A stretch of 64,000 nucleotides of DNA from the NCBI GenBank assembly GCA_002964805.2, contig PUDQ02000011.1, positions 1-64,000 on the forward strand, in the 5' to 3' direction. Of this stretch, positions 34,081 through 45,927 are shown in pieces. The translations under genes were made by a program, and so were the position numbers. The DNA is from Trametes villosa (Eukaryota; Basidiomycota; Agaricomycetes; Polyporales; Polyporaceae). Below the pieces are notes generated by a model that saw only the letters and a list, made by a program, of their open reading frames with translations, was not told where the DNA came from and did not search any database. How positions within the stretch are numbered: position 1 is the first letter of the stretch; each line of letters begins with the position of its first letter.

Positions 34081-34330
34081 CGCCTAGGGGTAGTGGTAAG
34101 AGGTGAACCTGCCTAATCAGGGAGGTGCCCAGCCGAGAGCCAAAGCGCCGGTGTTCCCGTGCTGAATAGATATCTGGGAGGCCTGGAAAGATGCGATTAG
34201 ACTGTTATCTCTAAGAGATAACAGTCACCGATGCTGATAAGGAGCCACCGTGGAAACCAGCCCCATTAGGCAGGTGCCGGGAGCTCACCGGGCCTTTCGG
34301 CGGGGGAACCTATTACAATAGGAGCCCCTA
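34081..34330 (+). other. Compact segment with nested inverted repeats (structured RNA candidate)
   Basis: An 11-bp perfect pair (34107-34117 with 34265-34275) encloses a perfect 12-bp hairpin with a 3-nt loop (34200-34211/34215-34226). Further GC-rich inversions (GGGAGCTCACCGGG) and CCTATTACAATAGG follow. It is GC-richer than its surroundings and lies just 5' of a Helitron helicase fragment. I could not match it to a known ribozyme, intron core or tRNA. Confidence 0.45.
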
Positions 34331-34370
34331 TGGTTCCTAGTGCAATAAGGTGCAGGCCAATTGACGGTAA

Positions 34371-36497
34371 ATGATATATCATAACTACCGCAGCTTGTGG
34401 GATAACAACCTGCTGGATTTCATCACGGACACTTACAAGAGTGACTGCCCACCAAGCAGCACATCAGCAGCAACACACCCTGCCCAGACAACCCCTGACC
34501 AACCTCATGGACCCCGCAGGCCAGCGAATCAGCAGAGTCACTACCGCACAGAGCACCCTCGTGCAACCAAGCAGCTCCGGGTAGTGCGTAGTCCTGGTCA
34601 CTGTAATCTGCCCAACATTGTCGGACACTGTTTTCCACACCGTGACGATGAAGGCACCAGGGAGTTCTACTGTGCTTCAATGCTCTTGCTGCTAAAGCCG
34701 TGGCCCAACATCTCCTTGGATTTGAAGGTAGAAGGCGAGGTGCGGCAGGAAGTGTTTGCACAGTTTGAGCGAATGGCACCACCTTCCATCGCTTTCATGC
34801 TATCCGGCATACAGTACTTCTATGAATGCTCCCTCGCCGCCAATGCGCAGCACGAAGACGACACAGATGAAGTCCCCGGTGTCGTTGGCTCACCTGACAA
34901 AGATGTTGACATGGCCGATGAGCAGGAACCGGACCACTTTGAGGCCGAGGTTGAGGTCTAGAGCAAAAAAGGGCTGAAGCGGCTGCAGGCAACACAGGTT
35001 AGCTTTCCTGAGCGAGCCCATGCCGCTCTTGTGCTCGAAGCCAGCTGCCACGCCGGCTTGTTTGCAGAACACACCCCAAGCTCTTGGACCGTCTCCACGC
35101 ATCTGGTTGCGAACACATACGGTGCTGATCTCCGCAACCTCAAAGAATGGAAGACCCGTCTAGCAAAGGACGTACTCACCCAGGCACACGTGATTGCTGC
35201 ACCCCCTCGGTAGAGCGGTGACAAGCCTGGCAGGGCTGCGGGCATCCACACCCTGGCCAACGCACTCAGCGAAAATCAAAGCCTCGAAGCTGGCATCGTT
35301 GCGACCAACACTCAGGGTGCAAAGCGCGCACTTGCACCGATGACCGTGGAGGACCTGAAGCCCGATCAGTACCGCGTGTTCAACATTGTGGTGTGGCACC
35401 TAGACCAGACCTTGCAAGGGAACAGGGCCCCCCCCTGCGGATGATCTTATACGGCGAGGGTGGTACTGGCAAGTGGCGAGTCATCCAAACTATCTCGCAG
35501 GCCTTTGCAGCGAGATCCTCCACGTTCCTCCTAGTGAAGTCAGCTGTTACGCCCCATGCGACCTCCGACACCTGCGGACTCAACTCCGCTTTGGCCCGCT
35601 CTTACTCCGCTTTTACTGCGCTTTTGGTCCGCTAAGTCCGCTCTTATCGGACTTAACTCTGCTTGTCCGACGTTTCGGACTTACTTACTCCGCTTTTCCG
35701 CTTCAATTCCGATTAGAACAATAGCCTTATTGTCTTCCTCGACTTCCGACCCTATTCCGCTTTTACCTTCCTTATTAGTCCGCCCTTATTGTTGTGGCAT
35801 AACAATTAGCTTGTAGTCTATATATACATAGCTGGTATGTTGTAGCTACTCAGTTGGGATATCTCGTTACCTCATACACCCGTTCTACTCCCCTCTGAAT
35901 CTATCTCTTCCGCTTCCTCCGCTCGTCGTCCGGTAGCTCCGACCTTCCTAGTCCGGTAGCTCCGACCTTCCTAGTCCGGTAAGTCCGACATTCCGGCATT
36001 GGACCTCCGGACATCGGACCTGTCCACCTCCGAAATCTGAGGACAAGTGGCAAGGGTCTCTGGCGTTGCTAATAGCTTCGCTGAAGTCCTCTCTTGTGTG
36101 GGCCTCCGTTCAGACCTCCGCTCCGCTATGTCCGACAAGTCCGACCTCCGAAGCCCAGGTCCGCTTTCCCGCGCCTTCGGAGTTTGGAGCTCCGCTTTCC
36201 CGCGCCTTCGGAGTTCGGAGCTCCGCTTTCCCGCGCTTTGGAGCTGTCAACTCCGACCGGTTCCGGACTTAAAGCCCACACGGCCCTAACATCAGCCTAC
36301 ACAGGAATAGTGGTGTCACTCATCGACGGCAAGACCTGTCATGTCATTGCTCACATCCCGGTCGGCTCAGGAAACCTCTCGGATGAAGCCAAGGGTGCAT
36401 TGCAGATGTTCTGGTGCAGACACTGGTACTTGGTCCTCAACGAGTACTCTATGCTTGCAAAGACGTTCTTGGCGAAGCTCTCTCTCCACCTGAGCAT
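34371..36497 (+). pseudogene. Broken Helitron PIF1-like helicase gene, interrupted by a solo LTR
   Basis: The first segment reads LPNIVGHCFPHRDDEGTREF then MLLLLKPW, a conserved block between Rep and helicase in basidiomycete Helitron proteins. After several frameshifts come DLKPDQYRVFNIVVWHLDQT and the Walker A region LYGEGGTGKWRVIQT, where Trp replaces the usual Ser/Thr. The LTR at 35545-36291 splits the next helix; coding resumes as AYTGIVVSLIDGKTCHVIAH and reaches LVLNEYSMLAKTF, where Asn replaces the Walker B Asp. It ends abruptly at 36497, where copy A begins. Clearly non-functional. Confidence 0.82.
35545..36291 (+). repeat. Solo LTR of a second Ty3-like family, perfect 5-bp duplication TCAGC
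   Basis: It starts TGTTACGCCCC and ends GGCCCTAACA. TCAGC precedes it (35540-35544) and follows it (36292-36296), a perfect 5-bp target duplication. Like the other LTR family it is rich in TCCGCT/TCCGAC words and shares GTTGCTAATAGC, but overall identity looks low. TATATATA at 35819-35826 is the likely promoter. It sits inside the helicase pseudogene, so the insertion postdates that Helitron. Confidence 0.92.
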
Positions 36498-39017
36498 TAC
36501 AATTGATGAGGAACAAAGACTTTGTTTCTTATGGGGTGAGCTCCCAGCCAAATCCTGTAACACCAATCTGACCCCGTGGGAAAATATTTTAAATTTCAGC
36601 TAACAAATCATTAGATCTGAAATAAGCGCCACATACAACTTCCATATACAAACCTAGGGTTAGGGTCCCCATCCATTAGAAATTTTGGGGTTCGACACTA
36701 GATCACCCACACAGCCACTCTGACTGCTGTGCTAACTCTGCTCTAATGCTCCCTGCTGGGCGCCTGTGTAACCCTAGGTGGCACAGCATGGGCAATCACT
36801 TTGCCAACCGCTACCTAAAGCATCAGAGGGTGCTAACAATGCTTCTATAGGGGCATACACATTTGCTTGTCCCTGAAAAGTAAAATAGTAGTAGCAATAT
36901 GCTATTACACTGTGTTGACTGTAGTTACCCCTTCGCTACAGCCAAAGCTCACTTATGTACACCAAGGTGATCAGAATAATCACAACAGCCAAGTTTAATA
37001 CTCAAATAGGGAAAGTCTGCATGCCCCAGTGTAACGATCTAGTACAGGCAGCTAGGTACAAGCTCCTTCCTCGGTCATTGTTGCTGGAAGAACTACAGTG
37101 CACTGTACTTAAACACTACAATGGCTTGATTGGTAGTTGATAATATGCTTACATGTACCATAGTCTTGACAACTTAGTATCATAGTCAATGCCTCACTGG
37201 CTGGTACAGGCTTCCGTTGAATGATATGAACAGCAATGATTGCATAATTATGGACTGTCAAGGGATTAAGCTATAGCACTGTACCCCCATCAGGTAGAGC
37301 TTTAGAGCAGCTTGATAGTGGTATATAACACATGCAATTTAGATACAAACTGGAGGAGGTGTGAGCCCAAAAGTGGCCATCATGGCTCTTAGTAGACACT
37401 TTCAAGCAGTATTTTGCTAAATACTATGCATTGTAGTACAGAATATCAGGTTTCTTACCCATATTCAATAGCCCTCAAAAGCACCTTCCTAACAGTATGC
37501 AATTCTTGGAATTTGGATAGAAAATGAGTGAGCTATGGTCAAAATACCGCAAAAAGCGCCCATTTTTCAAGAAAATTTGGCCAAGGCCCTCGGGCGCTAG
37601 TAGAAGTCCATCCCGGCAACTTCTACTAGCGCCGAATGGACTTAGCCAGATTTCGCTTTTTGGGCGCTTATTTTGCAGGAGGAAAAGGCTCCAAGAGCCT
37701 TGCTACAGAATGTAGTAAAACAGCTTTAACACAATGAATAGAGGGTATAGAGCCACAGAAACAATGACATCAGGTAGCCCTTGACCGTAGGTGTATTATG
37801 GAGCAAAGATATACACCATTCAGCAAAGAGACTATTTTGTAAACAGTGATTTACAGCTTTTTGCTTTGTGAATAAGGTGATAATGGTTTGAAGGGACAGA
37901 GGTGTGCTTGTATCAATAGTACACCCCTGGATACCGTCCAGACATAATCAGGATCTATTGAGGTGTTAGGCATCAATACAGATCAGCTATAAAATGCTGT
38001 ACAAGCTCAATAAATGGTTTGTATGCCCTTCTGACAAGGTATTGTGAATGATATGATGGTGATTAAGGAACATCAATACCCTCATGATGTGGAGATCTGA
38101 AACACCTTCCTAACAGCATATGACATGTGCCATTTGAAGCAGAACTGGAGAAGCAGTGACCAAAATAACTGGAGGAGGGGGCAATAATGTAAGCTGTGGC
38201 TGAGAACAAACACAACCAAAGCTGATGGCAGGGAACACAGACTCTTCATTTTGAGCCATTAAATGGTCCATATATTATGAATTACATGTCAACAGACAGC
38301 TATTAGTGAGTAAAATCTGATGGTGTACATATTGGGATGTAATACCCACTCTAGCACTCATAAATAGGGCCACAAACACCCATTAGTGCCACAATTCAGC
38401 CACATTCCGCTTCTTCAGCTCTATTCTCAGTATAATGTGCACAAACCCCCAAGTAGTATAAATCATTGGATTCAGCTCTTTTACCCCTATTCAATTGGAT
38501 ATGGCATATATTGTAAAGACAATCACAGGCTGTATGTGCGCTCAGATTATGCTCCAAGTGGCAGCAGTGTTCAAGTGCTAAGCTATTGCTTTGTGAAATA
38601 CATGAAATCCAAAAGGAAAAAGGGACATCAATGTAAGCTATGGCTTTGTTTGGCTTGTGACACAAATCCCCTTGTGTCTCTGTTCCTAGTAGTTTAACAA
38701 ACAAGAAATAGGTCAATGAGATATTGGGCTTGGCTTCTTACATCTATCCCTTGGTGAATGATATATGTGCCAAACATAGTCACAGGCCTTGAAACCATTG
38801 GTCATGTTGTATCATTCCATATATAGATAAAGCCTATTTGCCTAGCCCCTGTAAACACAACAATCAAATGGTCTTGCAGATTAAACATGTGTGATGATGT
38901 CCCCATATTGGAGTACTCACAAGCTGTCAGTAATAGTAGAGCTAGTTAACATATTATCAAAATTTTCTACAACACATCATCAATCGGATATGCCAGTATG
39001 GGCCCTCTTCCCCCAAG
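36498..39017 (+). mobile_element. Helentron-like AT-rich element, copy A (full length, 2520 bp)
   Basis: The head is TACAATTGATGAGGAAC, preceded by T; the tail is ..GGCCCTCTTCCCCCAAG, followed by T. The inverted partner of the head (CATCAATCGG, about 38977) lies about 35-40 nt before the tail end and is followed by an imperfect GCCA/TGGC hairpin. Internally there is a 15-bp stem-loop (37593-37607/37619-37633), seen in altered form in copy E. No gene. The left end lies in the helicase pseudogene. Confidence 0.75.
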
Positions 39018-40478
39018 TACAACAACTTTGCAGCGCAGGGTTTGTTCAATCGGGAGCATACAATAGGTAAGCCTGCAGTGCAATTAACAGGCCGTAATTT
39101 TAACAGTGATGGCTGCAGGGGAACCTTACACTGCGCTCAGTACTGAGCTTATTCGCGTGTCGTGGACGGACGTACCCGGTCTACATGGTGAAGGGTGCGC
39201 GCAGAGACCCTGTCTATACAGCCATAGTGGCCTCTAGGCCTGCCACTTGGCGGTACAATGAAGCATGTGTCAATGAGGTGAGCTAACACAAAATGTGATG
39301 ACCATGTATTAAACTGAGAACAAAAAGACAATCGTGCCGGATGCAAGAGGCACAGGATTTACTACGACGCTAGGACCCACTTCATTTGCCACGTTCATGG
39401 ATGGGCAGTACAACCTCAAGGAGTGCAAGCAGGCAGGGAGGAAGAAGAAGGTGAGCTTGCTGCACTGCGCATAAAGCTAGCACTAAATGGTGACACAGGT
39501 GCAGACGGGCAGATGGGGGAGGCCGGCAAGGTTGGACCCCTTGGTGTCTGAGCTGAGGGTGTGGGCAGTGTGAGCAGCGTCCGCGATGATGCGGGCACAG
39601 CAGGTGGCAAAGGTCATTGCAGAGAGGTCAGCCACAGACAATGCGGGCCCCAGCAAGCGCCCCGGTCATCGCGGGAAGCCATGTGCACAGCGGGAGCGCG
39701 GCCAGATCAGCAGACCAGGTCACTAACAGCCCTTAAAACCAAATCGTAGAGCATATGTTATCTCAATTGGGTTGCAGGACAGTTGTGCGTGTGACATGTT
39801 CACAGAATAACGGATGGAGGGCACAGTGATATGATAAATACAGGTGCACCGCAAACATGAGGATGCTACAACATGAGGTACACGGTTTTAAACATAAAGC
39901 ACGCAGGGGGGTCGATCAATATGAATGTGGGTGACACCGCGACCTTGGACTTCGAAGACGATAGAGGGTGTTGCAGGGTGTGTAGGCATGCCGTGTGATG
40001 TGGCCTGTACAGAGAGTGTGAGTGCCGAAAGGGCGATGGGGTGCCAAAAGGCTGCATACCATGAGCGAGAGTGGGCGTCGAGAATTGAGACAAAAATGAG
40101 AAGGAAAGCCGGTCCACGAAAGGCGGATGCAGTCTGAGAATTTAGAGGAGGGGCAAGCAGGAGCAGACAGGTGTGGTCAGCGGTCCAAGCAGACTGTGGA
40201 CGCTGGTCGAAATCGGCTTCATTTAGGGGGGCGGGTGATCTTGCACACAAGATAATACTACTCTGCAAGCCATGCCATGGTGACCAAAAGCCAGGGAGAG
40301 TGTTGGGTCCGAGCAAAATACATCTTTAGTGCACCCAAAGGGGCGCCAATTTGGCGGACCATACACATGTAGCGGATTGCTTGGACCATGGGTGCTGGTC
40401 AAAAGTTGCTCTAATTTTAAGGAAGTGAGTGACTTTCAACAATGCACACTGCACACCTCTTAGTACATTAAATAACTC
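39018..40478. other. GC-richer island with gene-fragment-like pieces between copies A and E
   Basis: Short open stretches occur with splice-like borders, for example one ending GQYNLKECKQAGRKKK before GTGAGC at about 39450, and another reading TYPVYMVKGARRDPVYTAIV. None can be assigned or joined into a gene. They may be remnants of broken or captured genes. Confidence 0.35.
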
Positions 40479-42530
40479 CCAATGATGCAAACTGCTTCCT
40501 GGTTTATCATCCTGACCTATCCATTTTCCAAGTGATTCTATGAGCCCTCTCAAACTATACATATCTCATATGGGTGTAGCAAAGTGAGGTTAATAGAAGT
40601 GTCACATTGTTAAATTGCTTAACAGCCTTAGCTGCAGTATACATGCGAGGTAGCTTGTGAAATTAGTAGCTCTAGTGTATACATTGACTTTCCTTCCTAT
40701 CTCTACTATCCGCCATAGCTCATGACTACTTTGATGCAAGGGCATTCTCATATATACATTCCATCTGCAAGACGACTTGATCTGTACAGGGGGTGATCTA
40801 ACACTACTAACATTTTTCAGGCCTATAACCATGTTTGGAACGATTGCATAAATATTGAAAAGCTCAATCTGATCACATACAACACTCTGGAGGTTAGTGC
40901 ATGAAGTACTATGATATTAGCCAGAGAGACAGGATGTGGCTGAAGTGTGGCACTAATGAGTAATTGTAGCACTGTTGGACGGTGCTTAGTGGACATCACT
41001 CCTCACTTTTTACACAGTGTGATGAGACTCATAGATAGCTACACTCATTTCATTTCATTTGGACTGCCAGTGCCAGAGATACAAAGGAATATGTGTGAAG
41101 AGCCAAACAAGACCAAAGCTGACATCAATGTCCCTCCTTCCCTCTTGGTATAATACATTCGACAGCATGTAACACCTCAGCATTTGTCTGCCTAGCACAC
41201 CACAGGAGGTGATTGGCTTGGCCATGGTGTCATGCTGAGAACCCTGGACAAGTTGATTTTACCATACACTGCTGCCATTTTGAGCACAATTTGAGTATTA
41301 ATGTAGCCTATGGCTACTATTGTAGCATATAGCATATCCCATTGAATAGAGAATGAAGAGTTGAATCCAATGGTATATAATACTTGGGGGGTTTGTGCAC
41401 ATCACACTAAGATATGAGCCATAGAAGCTGGATCTGGCTGAATTGTGGCACTAATGAGCATTTCTTACCCTATTTATGGGTGCTAGAGTAATCATTACAC
41501 TCATGTTTGTACACCATTGGATTCTAGTCACTTATAGCATCCTGCTTATATAACATTCATACTATTTGGACTATCCAGGAGCTGGAAATGAAGTATTTGT
41601 GAGAGGATTTGCATTAGAAGCCAAACATGACCAAAGCTCATGTCATGCCGTGCGGCCATCAGCTTTGTACCTGTTTGTTCTCAGCCACAGCTTACATTAT
41701 TGCCCCCCTCCTCTAGTTCTTTTGGCCACTGCTCCTCCAGTCTTGGTCCAAATGGCATGTGTCATATACCATTAGGAAGGTGCTCATGAGCTCTAAGACA
41801 TGGGGGTATTTACATATATTAATGTTCATCATTTCCTCTATAAAATCGTATTAGAAGGACATGTAAAATACTTACTCAGCCTCTACAGTAGTGTACAGTC
41901 AATTTGAATTGATCAATAGAATCCCATTAGACCCTGCTTAGGTCTGGAAAGTATCCAGGGGTGTAATTGTGATATAAGCACCCCTCTGTCCCTTTAAACC
42001 ATTACTGTCTTGCTCACCAAGTAAAAAAGCAGTAAATTGCTGTTTACCCAGTAGTCTCCTTACTACATGGTGTACATCTTTGCTTCATAATACACCTATG
42101 GTCAAGGGCTACCAGATGTGATTGTTTCTGTGGCTCTATACCGTCTATTCATTGCGCTAAAGCTGTTTTACTACATCAAAAGCAGAGGTCTTGAAGCCTT
42201 TTCCTCCCGCAAAATAAGCACCCAAACATGAGATGTGGCTAAGTCCGTTTGGCACGAGTAGAAGTCGCTGCGATGGACTTCTACCAGGGCCCAAGGGCCT
42301 TGACCAAATTTTCTTGAAAAATGGGCTCTTTTTGCGGTATCTCTACCATACCACGCTCATTTCCTATCCAAATCACAAGTGGTGTATACTGTTGGGAAGG
42401 CATTGATGAGGGCTATCTAATGGTGCTAGGCATTGCATATGGCAATGCACAGCATCCAGAAAATACTGTTTGACAGTATCTATTAAAAGCCATGGTGGCC
42501 ACTGTTTTGCTTATACCTCCTCCAGTGTAT
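40479..42530 (-). mobile_element. Helentron-like AT-rich element, copy E (both ends missing)
   Basis: Read on the minus strand it is colinear with the interior of copies A, C and F, including the altered stem-loop near 42260. Its last about 320 bp (40479-40802) are nearly identical to 60453-60775 in inverted orientation. The head is absent: the head of copy C starts directly at 42531. No gene. Confidence 0.65.
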
Positions 42531-43583
42531 TACGATTGATGAGGAACAAAGAAATTGTTTCCTATGGGGTGAGCTCCCAGCCAAAATGTGTGATGCTGAT
42601 CCGACCCCGTGGGAATATATTTTCAATCTCAGCTAACAAACCATTAGAGTTAAAATAAGCGCCACATACAACTTCCACATACAAACTTGGGGTTAGGGTC
42701 TCAACCCACTAGAAACTTTAGGGTTAGAGACTAGATCATGCACACAGCCACCCTGACTGCTTGCTAGCCTCACTCTGATGCTCCATGGTGGGCGCCTGTG
42801 TAACCCTAGGTGGCACAGCATGGGCAATCACTCTCCCCACCACTGTTTGAAGCCACAAGGTATGCTACTAATGCTTTTATAAGGGGTATACATGTATACC
42901 CGTTGATTACATATCAGAAGTACAGCAATAATAGTGACATACCATCATTCCATGCTGAGATGATGTAGCTGTTCTTCACCACCATACTTCAGTCACAATG
43001 CACCGAGGTGTGATCTTGCTACAACAGCTTGATTAGTAAATGAACCAACACCTGACACTGTATCTTTATATATGCTGAGGTCTTTACAACACAGTATTAT
43101 AGTCAATGCCTCTCTGGCTGCTCATTCAATGATAAGACATCAAATTGTGCATAACCATGCAGCCTTAAGGCTTATGCTGAGAGGATGTACACTAATCAGT
43201 TAGAGCTTGAAACCAGCCTCCTGATGGTATATAACACATGCATTTTAGATACAAATTGAAGCAGGTATGGGCCATGCATTGCCCACTGTCTCTCATTGGG
43301 TGCTTATAAGTGTTCTTTTTCCACATACCAGCAGCAGTGATGACTCAGGTCAGAACTGAAACCCACCAGTAGATAGCCCTCGAAAATGCCTTCCTAACAG
43401 TATACTGCACTTGTTGTTTGAGCAAAACTTGGATGTGCTGTGGCTAAAATCCTGTGAGAAAATCTAGGCTTTTGGGTGCTAGCATTGTTTCAAATGGAGT
43501 AGAAACCACTTTAGCGCAATAACTAGAGGGTATTGGGCCACAGAAACAACCATATCAGGTAGCCCTTGACCATAGGTGTATTA

Positions 43584-43605
43584 CACGGGCAGAGTGGCCG
43601 TTGGC
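43584..43605 (+). repeat. Left terminal inverted repeat of the CACTA-like element
   Basis: Pairs with 50556-50577 in reverse complement, 17 of 22 positions equal; CAC at the very end and GTTGGC at the inner edge are shared. Confidence 0.8.
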
Positions 43606-43973
43606 TTCAAGCCGCGCTAAGCGCCCGTCAACATGGGGCGAAATGAGTTTCGCTCGAGCTGCGCAACGTACCAATACACCCCTAGCAAACCGAGCGGCGA
43701 TTTCGATATCAGCGAACCTTTCTTATGCCCCAAGCGAATCTGCCAATGCTACTCATGACCGCGTACCTCATAGCAATATATCCCATTCAGGCAGTCTGGG
43801 TTTGGTATGCTCCCGGTCGGTTGCCCATTGCGCGCGCGGCGCGCGCGATTCGAGCACCTCATGGATGCAAGCAGGACGTTTGGAGAAGAAATCAAAATCA
43901 TATTGAGATAGAACTTGACAGACTCGGAGTACAGGAGCAGACTAAGAGCGCATTGGCCCGATACAGACCCACA

Positions 43974-45673
43974 TCACATCCCCCGGCTCGACAACGCGCC
44001 AGACCAGATATCAGCATCAGCGAGACCGCCAGCTCCTCCGCGTGCGACGGTGTTCGGCGTTCCGGAGAGCTGCATGAGTTCTGCAGTGCCCAGCGCGAAG
44101 GCGGGGCCCGGTGTATAAACAACGTGGCCACCAGCGGCGAAGGACAGTAAGCCCGGCGTGGCAGGCATCGCCGCTGCAGACTCAAGCTGTCCGGTGGAGA
44201 CGTTGGCGTTCGTGGGTCTAGCGGGCGTCGAGACGGTGGGCGCGGAGACGGTCAAGGTCGGGAGCGACGCTGCGACACCGGTGGTGCACTTGCCGAACAG
44301 CGCGCGGTCGAGGTTGATCGTCTCGTCAATATACCTGGCGCCAGAGATTATTCATCAGCAGAAGAGTGGATGACCGCGGGGCTGACTCACCGCCGCCAGT
44401 CCTCTGACTCTTTGATGTTCTCACCGAAAGCCTCGAGCTTGCCGGTCCACCGCTCGTCCATCTTGGACCAGAAGTCTTCGCCTTTGGGCACCTTCCCGAC
44501 GGTGGGCAGGAGGATCTTCTCGCCGTTGTTGCCCTTGCGCCGCTTGTCCGACACGAAGACGTCATTGTCCAGAGTCGACGTGAGGGCGTCATCGTCGAGG
44601 ACGCCGGTCGAGCCCGACGTGGAGGATGCCAGAGCAATTGTACCCGGGAAAAGATCCTCATACGTCCAGCGTCGCTGCCCGAAGGAAGAGAATGGTTAGC
44701 CGCAGCATTGACGTGGGATGAGACGCGAAGGGACGAACCAAAATAGCAATGTGGATCAGAGCATCTGCCTTGATGCTGATGCCGACACCGCCCTTCTTGT
44801 ACTTGTTCAGGATGTCCCAAGCTGCGTCCTCGAGTGACTTCTTGCCCTTCCCACCAACGCTCAGGATGAGCTAGTCCGGGGGTCAGACAACGTGCCCGAG
44901 TAAGCAGAGGGGCACATACCAGCTCACGCAACCCGGTGCGCGCGTTGGAGGCCTTCTTCCGGGCCACTGAGAGAAGAGTGGCCTCGCGAGCCGGGTTGAC
45001 ATAGACATTACTGAAGCCAAGCTTCTCTTTGTTCGCGCGCAGGTAGCTCTGGTAGAATGGTCAGTGGATGTGATGACGGCCGCACGCAGGCAGGAAACAC
45101 TCACATCAACATCCATGTGAAGCATCATGTATGACGTACGGTCGGGAGCAACCAGGAGATCGCGCGCCACGACACGGACATTTGTCTAGTCATACATCAG
45201 AGCCACGAACAGCTAGAACTAGAAGTAAGACGACGTACCCCCTGGTCCTCGCTGAGCTTCCACGAGGCCTCCATGCGCTCCTCGACATCCTCGAGGAGAT
45301 GCCCGAAGCGCTTGTAGTCGACGTCCTGGGACTCAACTTTGTTGAGGATACGGTAGAGTGTGGTCTGAAGCCACAGGGCGATGCGAAGCTCGCCGTCGTC
45401 CATAGCAGAACCAAGCTTGAGTGCTGCGGTGTGAGCGAAGTCTGACATAGTGGCAAAAGGTGCGCTACTCACGTTCACGAGCTGCTTGAGGTCGTCGTAC
45501 TGCTCGGCCCGGAGGTTCCACTTGTTACCCAGGCGATCGCACCACTGGCGCAGTTTGGCAGTGTCAGCGGGAGTGCGCATCAAGGTCCCAAGCTCGGAGG
45601 AGTCGCCAGCAGGCGTGGCGTGGGGAGGCGACTGGACGGAACCCAGGACAGCGCTCTCATACTGGAAAGACAT
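43974..45673 (-). CDS. Accessory protein of the CACTA-like transposon (TnpA-like candidate)
   Basis: Seven exons join in frame (454 aa): 45673-45473, 45415-45239, 45185-45105, 45048-44920, 44870-44739, 44674-44391, 44334-43974. The protein is mainly helical. Conserved-looking blocks are LRQWCDRLGNKWNLRAEQYD, LRIALWLQTTLYRILNKVES, RVVARDLLVAPDRTSYMMLH and EKLGFSNVYVNPAREATLLS, then an Ala/Thr/Pro-rich tail. I recognise the RTSYMM(L/I)H block from a very common family of uncharacterised agaricomycete proteins. It follows the transposase stop (45928) by 255 bp in the same orientation and lies inside the element, so it travels with it. By analogy with plant En/Spm, which encodes TnpA and TnpD, it may bind the ends or regulate transposition. 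No catalytic motif is seen. Confidence 0.85.
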
Positions 45674-45927
45674 GACGATAAAGAAGCGGGAGCGGAGTGG
45701 ACGACTCGGAGAGTGGTGTCGGTGGGAGAGCGACGAGCGATGGGGGAGCGTGTGGAGGATGGGGGCAGCGAGGTGTTGCTGGGCGGGTTTTTGAGGTCGC
45801 GCGCACTGTGGAACATGCATGCAGTTTGAGTCATGCGCGAATTCACTGCGAGCAGAAAAGGCGTTGGACTCACAGCTGAGACCGGTCTGCCACTCTGGCT
45901 GAATCTGTTTGGGAACCCGCAAGCCAA

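Noticed and set aside
34234..34258. Hammerhead-like words CTGATAAG and GGAAACC
   Set aside because: The conserved G of the CTGANGA core is A, and stems II and III do not form; only a general structured-RNA note is kept.
36655..36680. Telomere-like GGGTTAGGG words, also near 42685 and 63350
   Set aside because: Only one or two units at the same position of each Helentron-like copy; there is no telomeric array.
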